Shown in pieces: positions 10,854-20,587 of a stretch of DNA of 64,000 nucleotides. Source of the DNA: Cytobacillus pseudoceanisediminis. GTDB lineage: Bacteria > Bacillota > Bacilli > Bacillales > Cytobacillaceae. Below the pieces are notes generated by a model. It saw only the letters and a program-made list of their open reading frames with translations, searched no databases and was not told where the DNA came from. The stretch is from positions 248,001-312,000 of the forward strand of contig NZ_CP097349.1 of NCBI RefSeq assembly GCF_023516215.1, given 5' to 3'. Within the stretch, counting starts at the first letter, position 1. Every line of letters starts with the position of its first letter. The translations under genes and the position numbers were made by a program.

Positions 10854-11737
10854 GCGAATATACGTACCCGATACTTTTTGGTCTGGCAGCCGGAACTTTG
10901 ACCCGTATTTATATGCTGAGGACGGATTACCGGCAATATCCTACATACTTACATGGAAAAATTATACACGTTGCATTGGGATTCATTGCTGCTGGCCTGG
11001 GAACGGTGGCCATCCCTTCAATTATGGAGGAAGAATTCACAGCCATTACCTTCCTGACCCTTGCTGCATCCCAGTTTAGGGAAGTCAGAAACATGGAGAG
11101 AAACACGCTTACTGAACTGGACAGCTACGAAATGGTTCCCAGAGGCAAAACGTATATAGAAGGCGTGGCGATCGCCTTCGAAAGCAGAAATTATCTTGTG
11201 ATTTTTACATCTTTATTAAGTACGCTTGGCTATCTGCTATTTAATATATGGGGAGGGCTTGCGGCAGCCATTCTGGCCGTACTTATTTCAAAGAAATTAA
11301 TGTCAGGGGGAAGGCTGAAGGAAATCGTTGAAGTTGAGTTTGTAGAGCCGCGATTTGATGGAGCGGGCTTGTATGTTGACAATATTTATATCATGAATAT
11401 AGGTTTGCCTGAAAGACAAGAGGAAGTGCTGCGATATGGGATGGGATTTATTTTAAAACCTAAAAATTTCAATGCCCGCTCCACTATTGCGAATCTTGGG
11501 CAGAGACAGGCTATATTGCATGATGTTTCTACTGCTTTGGGTGTTTACCGGGATTCCGGAACTCCTGCGCTTGTTCCGCTTGCGAAAAGGGACCTTGATG
11601 ATGGGCGTGTGGGGGTTTTTGTATTGCCGCAGGAAAAGAATATCAATAAAGCCATAAAAATCATCGAAGCGGTTCCGACACTCGAAAACGCGATTAGGAT
11701 GCCTACTGAACGGCAAACGAATGGGAAAGGAAGTTAG
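10850..11737 (+). CDS. YIEGIA family membrane protein (YphB-like)
   Basis: 295 residues. The name-giving motif is visible as TYIEGVAIAFESRNYLV near residue 104. Hydrophobic segments lie at about residues 5-20, 38-60 and 120-145, followed by a soluble C-terminal region of about 130 residues. Family members occur in spore formers; I know of no established biochemical activity. The next gene, 3 bases downstream, encodes the small protein described as a capping-complex subunit for YIEGIA proteins, so the pair probably forms a complex. A role in sporulation is inferred from gene order (yphA before, der after) and not visible in the sequence. Confidence 0.75.
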   Translation: MSEYTYPILFGLAAGTLTRIYMLRTDYRQYPTYLHGKIIHVALGFIAAGLGTVAIPSIMEEEFTAITFLTLAASQFREVRNMERNTLTELDSYEMVPRGKTYIEGVAIAFESRNYLVIFTSLLSTLGYLLFNIWGGLAAAILAVLISKKLMSGGRLKEIVEVEFVEPRFDGAGLYVDNIYIMNIGLPERQEEVLRYGMGFILKPKNFNARSTIANLGQRQAILHDVSTALGVYRDSGTPALVPLAKRDLDDGRVGVFVLPQEKNINKAIKIIEAVPTLENAIRMPTERQTNGKGS

Positions 11738-11740
11738 CGT

Positions 11741-11926
11741 ATGGTGCTTGAAAAATTCATACTGGCTGCAATTACAACAAATCCAGCCAAGATACCCTCA
11801 GGAACCGCCGTATTTCATTGTGAAGATAAAAAAGAAATGGAAATCATCGCAGCCAATCTCGAAGCTATTCTTGACGGTATTGCCCATGCTTTAACAGATG
11901 AACTATATGTAATTGTTAAGCATTAA
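11741..11926 (+). CDS. Small capping-complex subunit for the YIEGIA protein (YpzH-like)
   Basis: 61 residues with no membrane segment, predicted as a small alpha/beta protein (EKFILAAITTNPAKIPSGTA, then an acidic helix and LYVIVKH). It follows the YIEGIA gene by 3 bases and is followed by a terminator, closing a three-gene unit with yphA. Function beyond pairing with the upstream protein is unknown. Confidence 0.7.
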   Translation: MVLEKFILAAITTNPAKIPSGTAVFHCEDKKEMEIIAANLEAILDGIAHALTDELYVIVKH

Positions 11927-11986
11927 TCCAGCTTCCAAGTTTTTCATTGCTAGGAAGGTTTCTCTTTGTTAAAATATCTAAGTTAG

Positions 11987-12015
11987 ACCCTTCTATCTTT
12001 GAGAAGGGTTTATTT
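11987..12015 (+). terminator. yphA-YIEGIA operon terminator
   Basis: ACCCTTCT, loop ATCTTTG, AGAAGGGT, then TTATTTTAT. Confidence 0.85.
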
Positions 12016-12163
12016 TATAAATGTACAGCTGTTTGGATGGTTTTAACATCAATGTAGTGTTATTGTGGACAGCCATCTGTATGCTTACTCAAGGTAAAGG
12101 CATTTCTGGAACATAGATGGGATGTTTAAACAATTTAAATAAAGAATTGAAAGGGTGATGTTC

Positions 12164-13474
12164 ATGGCAAAACCAGTGGTGGCTATTGTCGGGCGTCCTA
12201 ACGTTGGGAAATCAACGATATTTAACAGAATTGTAGGAGAACGGATATCCATTGTCGAAGATATTCCGGGAGTGACAAGGGACAGGATTTATAGTTCGGC
12301 AGAATGGCTGACTCATGATTTTAATATTATTGACACAGGCGGAATTGATATTGGAGACGAGCCATTTTTAGAGCAAATTCGGCTTCAGGCAGAAATTGCG
12401 ATTGATGAAGCGGATGTCATCATTTTTCTTGTAAACGGGCGAGAGGGTGTTACCTCTGCAGACGAGGAAGTTGCCAAAATTTTATATAAAGCCAAAAAGC
12501 CTGTAGTTCTTGGGGTAAATAAGATCGATAACCCTGAGATGCGGGATTTAGTCTATGACTTTTATGCACTTGGCTTTGGTGAACCATTTCCTATTTCAGG
12601 TTCTCATGGGCTTGGTCTTGGAGACTTGCTTGATGAAGCAGCCAAGCATTTCCCGAAACATGGCCAAACTGAATATGGAGAAGATGTCATTAAGTTTTCT
12701 TTAATTGGGCGCCCGAATGTCGGGAAATCCTCCCTTGTAAACGCAATGCTTGGTGAAGAACGGGTCATTGTCAGCAATATCGCAGGCACCACAAGAGATG
12801 CTATCGACTCGAAGGTGAAGGTTGACGGACAGGAATATGTCATCATCGATACTGCAGGAATGCGAAAAAAAGGGAAAGTCTATGAAACAACAGAAAAATA
12901 CAGTGTACTGAGAGCTTTGCGGGCAATCGAACGTTCCGATGTTGTCCTAGTGGTCATCGATGGGGAAGAAGGAATCATCGAGCAGGACAAGCGCATTGCC
13001 GGTTATGCTCATGAAGCAGGCAGAGCTGTTGTTATTGTAGTCAATAAGTGGGATGCAGTTGAAAAAGATGAGAGAACAATGAAGGCATTTGAACAAAATA
13101 TCCGTGAGCATTTTCAATTCCTTGATTATGCACCAATTGTTTTCCTTTCAGCTAAAACGAAAAAGCGTATTCATACTCTTATCCCGATGATTAATACAGC
13201 CAGTGAAAACCATGCTTTGCGTGTTGAAACAAGCGTCCTCAATGATGTCGTTATGGATGCTGTTGCGATGAATCCAACACCTACAGATAAAGGAAGACGC
13301 CTAAGAATTTATTATACAACACAGGTTGCTGTGAAGCCGCCGACATTTGTTGTGTTTGTTAATGATCCTGAACTTCTTCATTTTTCATATGAACGTTTCC
13401 TTGAAAACAGAATTAGAGACGCTTTTGGTTTTGAAGGCACACCTATTAAGATATTTGCAAGGGAAAGAAAATAA
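12164..13474 (+). CDS. der: Ribosome assembly GTPase Der (EngA)
   Basis: Essential double-Era GTPase needed to assemble the 50S subunit. Two G domains in tandem: GRPNVGKST (about residue 10), DTGG and NKID in the first; GRPNVGKSS (about 182), DTAGM and NKWD in the second; then a C-terminal KH-like domain. Start ATG at 12164 gives [10 protein letters not shown] and 436 residues, the usual length; AAAGGGTG lies upstream. In-frame GTG and ATG codons just 5' would add a few residues. Confidence 0.96.
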   Translation: MAKPVVAIVGRPNVGKSTIFNRIVGERISIVEDIPGVTRDRIYSSAEWLTHDFNIIDTGGIDIGDEPFLEQIRLQAEIAIDEADVIIFLVNGREGVTSADEEVAKILYKAKKPVVLGVNKIDNPEMRDLVYDFYALGFGEPFPISGSHGLGLGDLLDEAAKHFPKHGQTEYGEDVIKFSLIGRPNVGKSSLVNAMLGEERVIVSNIAGTTRDAIDSKVKVDGQEYVIIDTAGMRKKGKVYETTEKYSVLRALRAIERSDVVLVVIDGEEGIIEQDKRIAGYAHEAGRAVVIVVNKWDAVEKDERTMKAFEQNIREHFQFLDYAPIVFLSAKTKKRIHTLIPMINTASENHALRVETSVLNDVVMDAVAMNPTPTDKGRRLRIYYTTQVAVKPPTFVVFVNDPELLHFSYERFLENRIRDAFGFEGTPIKIFARERK

Positions 13475-13569
13475 TGCGATGATGCCAGCCGGAAAGCTTT
13501 AATGTTGTCTGGCAGGCAGAATCGGATGAATTTTTGATGCATCCAAATACATTGAAAGGCAGTGATCAA

Positions 13570-14631
13570 ATGGAGCGGAAAAAAGAAAGTGTAGCTGTAG
13601 CAGGTGCTGGCAGCTGGGGTACTGCCCTGGCGATGGTGCTTGCGGATAATGGGCATGACGTCAGACTGTGGGGCCATAATCCTGATCAGATAGAAGAAAT
13701 TAATAAGCACCATACTAATCAAAAATATTTATCAGGGATACATCTGCCTGCAGAAATAAGGGGATACACCTCGCTTGAAGAGGCTTTAACCGGAACAGAC
13801 ACTTTGATTTTGGCAGTACCGACAAAGGCAATTCGTGAAGTAGTCGGCAAGATCAAGGGAAGTAGAAAAGAGCCTCTAACCATTGTACACGTAAGTAAAG
13901 GCATTGAACCTGATTCACTTCTCCGGATTTCTGAAATGATTGAAGAAGAAATGCCTGGAAATCTTCTGGATAGTGTAGTGGTACTCTCTGGCCCAAGCCA
14001 TGCAGAAGAAGTTAGTCTGCGGCATCCAACTACTGTTACGGTATCATCAAAAAATATGGTTGCTGCCGAAAAAATCCAGGATTTGTTTATCAATAACAAT
14101 TTCAGAGTATATACAAACCCGGATATCATTGGAGTGGAAATTGGCGGGGCTTTGAAAAATATTATTGCGCTTGCAGCTGGAATTACAGATGGCTTAGGCT
14201 ATGGAGACAATGCAAAGGCAGCCCTGATAACCAGAGGCCTTGCTGAAATTGCCCGTCTCGGTATGAAGATGGGGGCAAGCCCGCTTACTTTCTCCGGTTT
14301 AGCGGGAATCGGTGATTTGATCGTTACATGCACTTCTGTCCATTCACGCAATTGGCGAGCAGGCAACCTTCTTGGAAAGGGCCATAATCTGCAGGAAGTC
14401 CTTGATAATATGGGGATGGTCGTAGAGGGAGTCAGGACAACAAAGGCAGCACATCAGCTGGCTCAAAAATATGATGTAAAAATGCCGATTACTACTGTCC
14501 TGTATGATGTTCTTTTTAATAATGTAATTGCGAAGGATGCTGTTGATCTTCTGATGGCAAGAGGAAAAACACATGAGATGGAAGATCTTGCGAACGTTTT
14601 GGAAGATCAAAGCGGGAATAAAAAGGACTGA
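13570..14631 (+). CDS. gpsA: NAD(P)-dependent glycerol-3-phosphate dehydrogenase
   Basis: Reduces dihydroxyacetone phosphate to sn-glycerol-3-phosphate for phospholipid synthesis. The N-terminal nucleotide-binding site GAGSWGTA is at about residues 12-19, followed by [39 protein letters not shown] and MPI. 353 residues from ATG 13570, preceded by AAAGGCAGTGAT. It lies about 95 bases after der; a TGCCAG/CTGGCA dyad in the gap is too weak to call. Confidence 0.95.
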   Translation: MERKKESVAVAGAGSWGTALAMVLADNGHDVRLWGHNPDQIEEINKHHTNQKYLSGIHLPAEIRGYTSLEEALTGTDTLILAVPTKAIREVVGKIKGSRKEPLTIVHVSKGIEPDSLLRISEMIEEEMPGNLLDSVVVLSGPSHAEEVSLRHPTTVTVSSKNMVAAEKIQDLFINNNFRVYTNPDIIGVEIGGALKNIIALAAGITDGLGYGDNAKAALITRGLAEIARLGMKMGASPLTFSGLAGIGDLIVTCTSVHSRNWRAGNLLGKGHNLQEVLDNMGMVVEGVRTTKAAHQLAQKYDVKMPITTVLYDVLFNNVIAKDAVDLLMARGKTHEMEDLANVLEDQSGNKKD

Positions 14632-14749
14632 AATGTTTATTAATTGAAAAATATAGGCATTAGATGATGCGAGACAGCAGGTTCCTGCATACAATGCAAC
14701 GAAGCAAACTAGTGTAATGAACAGGGTGCTGGGTTATTTAGTCAAATGG

Positions 14750-14789
14750 CTGAGGTAAAGAATTGCCCCTTCTTTGCCTCAGTTTTTTT
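14750..14789 (+). terminator. gpsA terminator
   Basis: CTGAGGTAAAGAA pairs with TTCTTTGCCTCAG around the loop TTGCCCC, followed by seven T residues. It lies about 120 bases after gpsA; the spacer between holds nothing I recognise. Confidence 0.9.
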
Positions 14790-14874
14790 GTGTTTAATTT
14801 TTTCGTAATGAAAAGTTTTTAGATTTATTCAATTAGTATGTTATAATACATTTCGGAAAAGGGAGTTGATTTGT

Positions 14875-15078
14875 ATGTCGCCGGCTTTAATGAAAATGTG
14901 GATATCCCTTGCTTCTATGGGATTTATGTTTTTATCTATAATATTAATTTATCTTAGCCGCTACAAGCTGAAACCTGGAGTTTTTAAGATTATAACAGCC
15001 ATTGTTGCCTACTTTTTAATGATAATAAGCGGGATTATTATAGTGATTGTCGTGTTCAGCGGTCCGACAAGCAGCTAG
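14875..15078 (+). CDS. yphE: Small membrane protein of the DUF2768 family (YphE-like)
   Basis: 67 residues with two transmembrane helices (about 8-26 and 40-62) separated by SRYKLKPGVFK. The start MSPALMKMWISLA is typical of the family. ATG at 14875 follows AAAGGGAGTTG; an in-frame TTG at 14866 is less likely. It precedes the lipoprotein gene yphF by 25 bases, as in B. subtilis. Function unknown. Confidence 0.75.
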   Translation: MSPALMKMWISLASMGFMFLSIILIYLSRYKLKPGVFKIITAIVAYFLMIISGIIIVIVVFSGPTSS

Positions 15079-15103
15079 CACTTTTACATAAAGGGTTGAT
15101 TAA

Positions 15104-15817
15104 ATGAAAAAAGCTTTTAATATATTTTTGCTCTTGTTGAGCGGTGCTTTGATTCTGACGGGCTGTATGTATCCTGAAGAGAAATTATCACAAAATCAGA
15201 TAGCCTATAAGGATCAGCTTCAGTCTGTCCAGTCGGCAGTGGACCAATATCGGGAAGCAAATGGAGACCTTTTGCCGATCAAAACCAAGGATCAGACGAC
15301 CCCTATATATCAAAAATATCCAATTGATTTTAAGAAAATTGCCCCCGAATATATGGCAGAGCCGCCTGGGAATGCCTTTGAATCCGGCGGAGTTTTTCAA
15401 TATGTAATCGTTGATGCAGAAACAGATCCAAAAGTGAAGATTTTTGATTTAAGAATTGCTGAAACTATAAGGGATATTAACCTGAGGGTTAAGGCACATG
15501 GGTTCCCGCCATATAAAGAGCAGATAGCAGAAAATGTCTTTACGATGGATTTCAAAAAATTAGGGTTTAAGGAAGAACCTAAAGCCCTCAGTCCATACAG
15601 CGGCCAGAGCCTCCCGTATGTTGTTACCGGCAATGCAGAGGTATACGTGGATTATCGGGCTGATTTATATCAGGCATTGGAGAATAAGGAAAACAAGCCT
15701 AAACCTGGAGAAGATATTAGAGATCTTCTTGTAGAGGATTCTGATTTTGTTCCTGCCTATTCCCTGCCTTACACAATCGATCCCGCCACAAATGATCCAA
15801 TCTTTTTGGTGAAATAG
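15104..15817 (+). CDS. yphF: Lipoprotein YphF
   Basis: 237 residues. The N-terminal signal peptide ends in a lipobox, LILTGC, with Cys at about residue 21, so the mature protein should be anchored to the outer face of the membrane. The rest is soluble with no catalytic motif I recognise. Position before spoIVA matches B. subtilis yphF. The gene ends in a strong terminator that isolates it from spoIVA. Confidence 0.8.
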   Translation: MKKAFNIFLLLLSGALILTGCMYPEEKLSQNQIAYKDQLQSVQSAVDQYREANGDLLPIKTKDQTTPIYQKYPIDFKKIAPEYMAEPPGNAFESGGVFQYVIVDAETDPKVKIFDLRIAETIRDINLRVKAHGFPPYKEQIAENVFTMDFKKLGFKEEPKALSPYSGQSLPYVVTGNAEVYVDYRADLYQALENKENKPKPGEDIRDLLVEDSDFVPAYSLPYTIDPATNDPIFLVK

Positions 15818-15820
15818 TCA

Positions 15821-15868
15821 TAACCCTTCTCCTGCAAAATATATTGTAGGAGAAGGGTTATTTTTTTA
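15821..15868 (+). terminator. yphF terminator
   Basis: TAACCCTTCTCCT pairs with AGGAGAAGGGTTA, then seven T residues. The roughly 300 bases after it hold no gene; only the candidate spoIVA promoter at their end is recognisable. Confidence 0.93.
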
Positions 15869-16069
15869 TATACTTTTATAGCCACTCTTCAACTATTGAC
15901 TATAAGCATAAAGGTAAAGGAATAAAGAGTAAGGGGAGTTTGAAAATAAAAAGGAAATTTGGAATGGTAAGCTGTCCATTTCAGACTGTCATTGGTTTGG
16001 AGATTTCCAGCTGGGCTGGCAGGTGCAATGCACATTCCTGATAGGGGGTAAAAATTTTAAAAAACTGTC

Positions 16070-16098
16070 ATAACAATGTAGGACAACATCATACACAT
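16070..16098 (+). promoter_or_regulatory. Candidate sigma E promoter of spoIVA
   Basis: ATA, 17 bases, then CATACACAT. This fits the sigma E pattern (ATA, 16-18 bases, CATANNNT) except at the last -10 position. spoIVA is a known sigma E gene and starts about 70 bases downstream. A match by eye only. Confidence 0.5.
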
Positions 16099-16165
16099 AT
16101 AATGTCCAAACATAATAGATAGGATAATATTATCCCATTAACTCAAGATTTCAGGAGGGGATCAC

Positions 16166-17644
16166 TTGGAAAAGGTTGATATTTTTAAAGATATTGCCGA
16201 AAGAACTGGCGGCGATATATATTTTGGAGTAGTTGGCGCAGTTCGCACCGGCAAATCTACATTTATAAAAAAGTTTATGGAACTAGTTGTTCTGCCAAAT
16301 ATGGAGAATGAAGCAGAACGTGCCCGCACACAGGATGAGCTTCCTCAAAGTGCTGCCGGCAAGACGATTATGACAACAGAACCGAAATTTGTCCCTAACC
16401 AGGCTGCTACAGTGCATGTTGCAGAAGGGCTGGATGTAAATATCAGGCTTGTGGACTGTGTGGGATATACAGTACCGGGGGCGAAGGGCTATGAAGACGA
16501 AAACGGCCCGAGAATGATCAATACACCTTGGTATGAAGAGCCGATTCCTTTTCATGAAGCTGCTGAAATAGGAACTAGAAAGGTAATTCAGGAGCATTCG
16601 ACTATCGGAGTAGTGGTTACAACTGACGGAACAATTGGAGAGATCCCGCGTGCGAATTACCTGGAAGCCGAAGAAAGGGTTATTGAAGAGTTAAAGGAAG
16701 TTGGCAAGCCATTTATCATGATCATTAACAGTGTCCAGCCTCATCATCCGAATACGGATGCCCTGAGAAATGATCTCGCTGAAAAATACGATATCCCTGT
16801 CCTGGCCATGAGTGTTGAGGGCATGAGGGAATCAGATGTACTAAACGTTATGCGTGAAGCTCTTTATGAGTTCCCGGTACTGGAGGTCAATGTAAACCTT
16901 CCGAGCTGGGTAATGGTGCTGCATGAAGATCACTGGCTTCGTGAAAGCTATCAGGAAGCTGTTAAAGAAACGGTTAAGGATATAAAGAGGCTAAGAGATG
17001 TCGACCGAGTGGTCCATCAATTCAGCGACTTTGAATTCATTGACCGGGCAGGCCTCGCAGGTATTGAAATGGGGCAGGGAGTAGCCGAAATTGACTTATA
17101 TGCGCCAGATGATCTTTATGATGAGGTACTTAAAGAGATAGTGGGTGTTGAAATCCGCGGAAAAGACCACTTGCTTGAGCTGATGCAGGAATTTGCTCAT
17201 GCCAAAGCAGAGTATGATCAAATTTCCGATGCATTGAGAATGGTAAAGCAAACCGGCTACGGCATTGCTGCTCCTTCGCTGGCTGATATGAGCCTCGATG
17301 AACCGGAAATTACACGCCATGGTTCCCGCTTTGGTGTAAGGCTAAAAGCCGTTGCCCCATCCATTCATATGATTAAAGTGGATGTAGAATCTGAATTCTC
17401 ACCTATCATCGGAACAGAAAAGCAAAGTGAAGAACTTGTCCGCTATCTGATGCAGGACTTTGAAGACGATCCGCTTTCAATTTGGAACTCCGACATCTTT
17501 GGACGCAGCCTAAGCTCCATCGTAAGAGAAGGAATTCAGGCCAAACTCTCCCTAATGCCTGAAAATGCAAGATACAAACTGAAAGAAACATTAGAAAGAA
17601 TCATCAACGAAGGCTCTGGCGGATTAATAGCGATTATTCTTTAA
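16166..17644 (+). CDS. spoIVA: Spore coat morphogenetic ATPase SpoIVA
   Basis: Builds the basement layer of the spore coat by ATP-dependent polymerisation on the forespore outer membrane. 492 residues, exactly the usual length. Walker A GAVRTGKST lies at about residues 24-32, followed by TTEPKFVPNQA and LVDCVGYTVPGAKGYEDENG; the conserved C-terminus ends GGLIAIIL. The start is TTG at 16166 with CAGGAGGGG upstream; no better ATG exists. Monocistronic between terminators. Confidence 0.97.
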   Translation: MEKVDIFKDIAERTGGDIYFGVVGAVRTGKSTFIKKFMELVVLPNMENEAERARTQDELPQSAAGKTIMTTEPKFVPNQAATVHVAEGLDVNIRLVDCVGYTVPGAKGYEDENGPRMINTPWYEEPIPFHEAAEIGTRKVIQEHSTIGVVVTTDGTIGEIPRANYLEAEERVIEELKEVGKPFIMIINSVQPHHPNTDALRNDLAEKYDIPVLAMSVEGMRESDVLNVMREALYEFPVLEVNVNLPSWVMVLHEDHWLRESYQEAVKETVKDIKRLRDVDRVVHQFSDFEFIDRAGLAGIEMGQGVAEIDLYAPDDLYDEVLKEIVGVEIRGKDHLLELMQEFAHAKAEYDQISDALRMVKQTGYGIAAPSLADMSLDEPEITRHGSRFGVRLKAVAPSIHMIKVDVESEFSPIIGTEKQSEELVRYLMQDFEDDPLSIWNSDIFGRSLSSIVREGIQAKLSLMPENARYKLKETLERIINEGSGGLIAIIL

Positions 17645-17646
17645 TG

Positions 17647-17671
17647 AAGGCTCCTTTTGGAGTCTTTTTTT
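17647..17671 (+). terminator. spoIVA terminator
   Basis: AAGGCTCC, loop TTTT, GGAGTCTT (one G-T pair), inside a T7 run. Confidence 0.88.
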
Positions 17672-17838
17672 ACGTTTATTCTAATTTAAAGGAAATGTTT
17701 GAAAAATTCACTGCTTAATTTGCAATTGATTATCTAAAATAGTGTTTTAAAAAGCGCCGTAAGGGTAATAAAAACAGGTCAACTTATTACAAATATGTTG
17801 CAAAGAAGAAAAGATTCCCATTAAATCATGAAATATTC

Positions 17839-17867
17839 TTGATAACAGCATTTGATTGTGATAATCT
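17839..17867 (+). promoter_or_regulatory. Candidate sigma A promoter of hbs
   Basis: TTGATA, 17 bases, TAATCT. Transcription would begin near 17874, leaving a leader of about 208 bases before hbs. Called by eye. Confidence 0.45.
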
Positions 17868-17881
17868 TTTAACAGAATTAC

Positions 17882-17994
17882 CGTTATGGCGGCCGAAACC
17901 CTTATATTTAAAGGGTTTATAATGATTTTTGGATTGAAAAATTTCAATTTATCATTTATTATAGGGCTTGTTATACAAAAAAAACGCCATAACG
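17882..17994 (+). promoter_or_regulatory. Branched RNA structure in the hbs leader
   Basis: CGTTATGGCG (17882-17891) is perfectly complementary to CGCCATAACG (17985-17994). Inside this closing stem lie two further hairpins: AAACCCTT/AAGGGTTT (17896-17918) and ATTGAAA/TTTCAAT (17933-17948). Together they form a multibranch RNA about 90 bases upstream of the hbs ribosome site. None of the hairpins has a T run, so they are not ordinary terminators. A 66-codon minus-strand frame across the region is not credible. Confidence 0.5.
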
Positions 17995-18081
17995 TATAGA
18001 ATTCAGTAATTTTGTTTACAAATGTATGTAAGGAATCTTATTTTACTGGGTTTTATCCATATTTGGGAGGAGGTGAAAGGC

Positions 18082-18354
18082 ATGAACAAAACAGAACTAA
18101 TTAACGCAGTTGCTGAAGCTGGCGAACTTTCTAAAAAAGACGCGACTAAAGCAGTTGATGCTGTTTTCGATACAATCCTTGATGCTTTGAAAAATGGTGA
18201 TAAGGTACAACTAATCGGTTTCGGAAACTTTGAAGTTCGCGAGCGTGCAGCCCGTAAAGGACGCAACCCGCAAACTGGCGAAGAAATCGAAATCGCTGCA
18301 AGCAAAGTTCCTGCTTTCAAACCAGGTAAAGCGCTTAAAGATGCAGTTAAATAA
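18082..18354 (+). CDS. hbs: DNA-binding protein HU (HBsu)
   Basis: 90-residue nucleoid protein that bends and compacts DNA as a dimer. The start [12 protein letters not shown] and the arm [14 protein letters not shown] with [14 protein letters not shown] are diagnostic. ATG at 18082 follows an exceptionally long Shine-Dalgarno stretch, GGGAGGAGGTGAAAGG; the frame stays open 60 bases further 5' but no family member starts there. In B. subtilis, ribosomes initiating on the hbs mRNA protect it from RNase J1, which fits this strong site. Monocistronic. Confidence 0.97.
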   Translation: MNKTELINAVAEAGELSKKDATKAVDAVFDTILDALKNGDKVQLIGFGNFEVRERAARKGRNPQTGEEIEIAASKVPAFKPGKALKDAVK

Positions 18355-18390
18355 TCTACATACAAGTGCTTAAAGCTTATGCTTGAGCTA

Positions 18391-18417
18391 AAAACCGCGA
18401 ATAATCGCGGTTTTTTC
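18391..18417 (+). terminator. hbs terminator
   Basis: AAAACCGCGA, loop ATAA, TCGCGGTTTTTT. Confidence 0.93.
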
Positions 18418-18572
18418 TTTTTTATCCGATCTGAAATCACCCTGGCTACAGGGGAAAGAGCTGTATATTTAAATTAGAGAAAGACACGGAAGTTTCAGTT
18501 TTGCCTGAATGAAAGGGTTATGCTAATATGAACATATTATTACCACAGTGTTAATACATAGGAGGCATAATT

Positions 18573-19139
18573 ATGGCAGAAGTGAATCGTGCCCAGATAG
18601 AGGATGCGGTGCGTTTAATATTAGAAGCTATCGGAGAAGACCCGAATCGTGAAGGACTTCTTGATACGCCTAAGCGAGTCGCAAAAATGTATGAAGAAGT
18701 TTTTATGGGGCTTAACCAGGATCCTAAAGAATACTTTGAAACAGTATTTGGCGAAGATCATGAAGAACTTGTTTTAGTTAAAGATATTCCATTCTACTCT
18801 ATGTGTGAACATCACCTTGTACCTTTCTTTGGTGTTGCTCATGTAGCTTACATCCCAAGGGGCGGCAGAGTAACAGGTTTAAGCAAACTTGCCAGAGCAG
18901 TGGAGGCGGTTGCCAAGCGTCCTCAGCTTCAGGAACGCATTACATCTACTGTGGCAAATTCCATTCTGGAAAAGCTTGAGCCCCATGGTGTAATGGTCGT
19001 TGTGGAAGCGGAACATATGTGCATGACAATGCGCGGAGTTAAAAAGCCTGGTTCAAAAACGGTGACATCAGCAGTAAGAGGTGTGTTTGCAGAGGATGCA
19101 AGAGCACGGGCTGAAGTGCTTTCGCTTATTAAACAATAA
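18573..19139 (+). CDS. folE: GTP cyclohydrolase I
   Basis: Converts GTP to dihydroneopterin triphosphate, first step of folate synthesis. 188 residues with the zinc site [10 protein letters not shown] (Cys and His near residues 78-81) and the second Cys in EHMCMTMRG (about 150), plus GLSKLAR and the C-terminal TSAVRGVF. Ribosome site AGGAGGC. mtrB follows, as in the B. subtilis mtrAB operon, but a terminator lies between them here. Confidence 0.96.
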   Translation: MAEVNRAQIEDAVRLILEAIGEDPNREGLLDTPKRVAKMYEEVFMGLNQDPKEYFETVFGEDHEELVLVKDIPFYSMCEHHLVPFFGVAHVAYIPRGGRVTGLSKLARAVEAVAKRPQLQERITSTVANSILEKLEPHGVMVVVEAEHMCMTMRGVKKPGSKTVTSAVRGVFAEDARARAEVLSLIKQ

Positions 19140-19183
19140 TAATGAGAACTCTGTAATGAAGGAGTTCAGGCTATAAAAAGGTC

Positions 19184-19218
19184 AAAGGCTGAAAGATAAA
19201 ACTTTTAGCCTTTTTTTG
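19184..19218 (+). terminator. folE terminator
   Basis: AAAGGCTGAAAG pairs with CTTTTAGCCTTT (one mismatch), then T7. Confidence 0.88.
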
Positions 19219-19259
19219 TAAGTAATTATCATGAACATATGAAGCAAAGGATGGTTTAA

Positions 19260-19496
19260 ATGGAAAAGAAAAGTCCATCAGCAAATGAATATATTGTGAT
19301 AAAAGCCAAAGAAGACGGTGTTAATGTCATAGGGTTAACAAGAGGCTCTGATACAAGATTCCATCATTCAGAAAAACTTGATCAGGGAGAAGTAATGATT
19401 GCACAATTTACCGAGCATACATCCGCGATTAAGATCCGGGGGAATGCAAGAATAATGACAAGCTATGGGGAACTTGAAAGTGAAGCTAAGAAATAA
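19260..19496 (+). CDS. mtrB: Tryptophan RNA-binding attenuation protein TRAP
   Basis: 78-residue subunit of the 11-mer ring that binds GAG/UAG repeats in trp leader RNA when tryptophan is abundant. Conserved segments are [43 protein letters not shown]. The residues that touch RNA and tryptophan in known TRAPs appear kept. ATG at 19260 follows AAAGGATGG. The trp operon it would control is not in this window. Confidence 0.95.
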   Translation: MEKKSPSANEYIVIKAKEDGVNVIGLTRGSDTRFHHSEKLDQGEVMIAQFTEHTSAIKIRGNARIMTSYGELESEAKK

Positions 19497-19775
19497 CCTT
19501 CCCTTTGAAAAGAAGGATAGGATATTTTCACAAGAGAATGTCCTGACATGTTCCTGTAATTTATGATATAATTGTTTCTGCTTGATTATTTCTCTTGAAT
19601 ACAAGATACCGGGTAAAAGGCTTTTTTTGCCCGTTTTACTTTAATAGTAACCAATGAATTGGCTAAAATAGATAAGATGTGTAAGGCAATTTGTGCCCGT
19701 TCTCTTTGTCGCAGTATTTACATGGAGAAAGCGCGCGGCTGAAAAAGAAAACTAAGGGGAAACAAGGGTGATGGC

Positions 19776-20584
19776 ATGCATGATGTGAAGATTAAATTAG
19801 CAGATATAAAAGAACAGATTGAGAAAAAGTTAACCACCCTTATCTGCTCAGGTATATTGATTCTCCTGTTATTGATGAAGACAAGCTTCTGCTTCTGATC
19901 TCTTTCCTGAATGATGTGGAAATACCTGACACAAAAGCAGAAAAATATGCAGTTACTGCAATGCTTATCCAAATCGCCCTTGATACCCATGAACTTGTTA
20001 AGAACGATGAATCTGAAGACAAAGGTCTTAAGCATAGACAGCTCACTGTCCTTGCAGGTGTTTATTACAGCGGTTTATATTACAAGATTCTCGCAGCTTT
20101 TGATGATATTAAAATGATCAGGGCCTTCGCAGATGGGATTAAAGATGTAAATGAGCATAAAATTTCGCTATATCAGAAGTCTCCTGATGCAGTTGACAGC
20201 CTGATGAATTCAGTCAAAAAAGTTGAGGCGTCCCTATTTGAAAAACTGGCTGATGCATTCAGCAAGGCAGCTTGGAAAGAGGTAATATCCAATCTTTTAT
20301 TCATCAAGCGATTGATTGCAGAGAAGCAGCAGTTCATTAAGGAAGGAACCTCAGTTGTTTTTGAAGCCCTGAAAAAGCTGACTTTCCCAAAAGTGAAAGA
20401 CATGTCTGCTGAGCAGCGGAGATATCTGATTCTCATTTGTGATAGATATATTGATTTTTCAAGGAATATAGTTGATCAATCCCTGAGGAAATTCCCTCTT
20501 GCAAATGAATTATTAGAGCAGCGTATTCACTGCATTTTTAATAATAGTCAGTCTGTGGCTAAAACTTTTGTGGAAGAAGGATAA
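19776..20584 (+). CDS. hepS: Heptaprenyl diphosphate synthase component I (one frame break)
   Basis: Small regulatory subunit of the synthase that makes the C35 side chain of menaquinone-7. The frame from ATG 19776 (after AAGGGTGATGGC) reads MHDVKIKLADIKEQIEKKLT and breaks at CC (19834-19835). One added C continues it into HPYLLRYIDSPVIDEDKLLL and the intact remainder, with RQLTVLAGVYYSGLYYK and INEHK-like VNEHKISLYQ. About 269 residues after correction. menG follows 3 bases later and hepT after that: the classic gerC operon. Confidence 0.87.
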
Positions 20585-20587
20585 AAT

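Noticed and set aside
13487..13516. TGCCAG/CTGGCA dyad between der and gpsA as a terminator
   Set aside because: Six pairs around a long loop and no T run.
17896..17918. AAACCCTT/AAGGGTTT as a second spoIVA terminator
   Set aside because: No T run follows, a good spoIVA terminator already lies at 17647, and the hairpin fits inside the larger leader structure.
17747..17947. 66-codon minus-strand frame upstream of hbs
   Set aside because: No ribosome site; overlaps the hbs promoter and leader structure.
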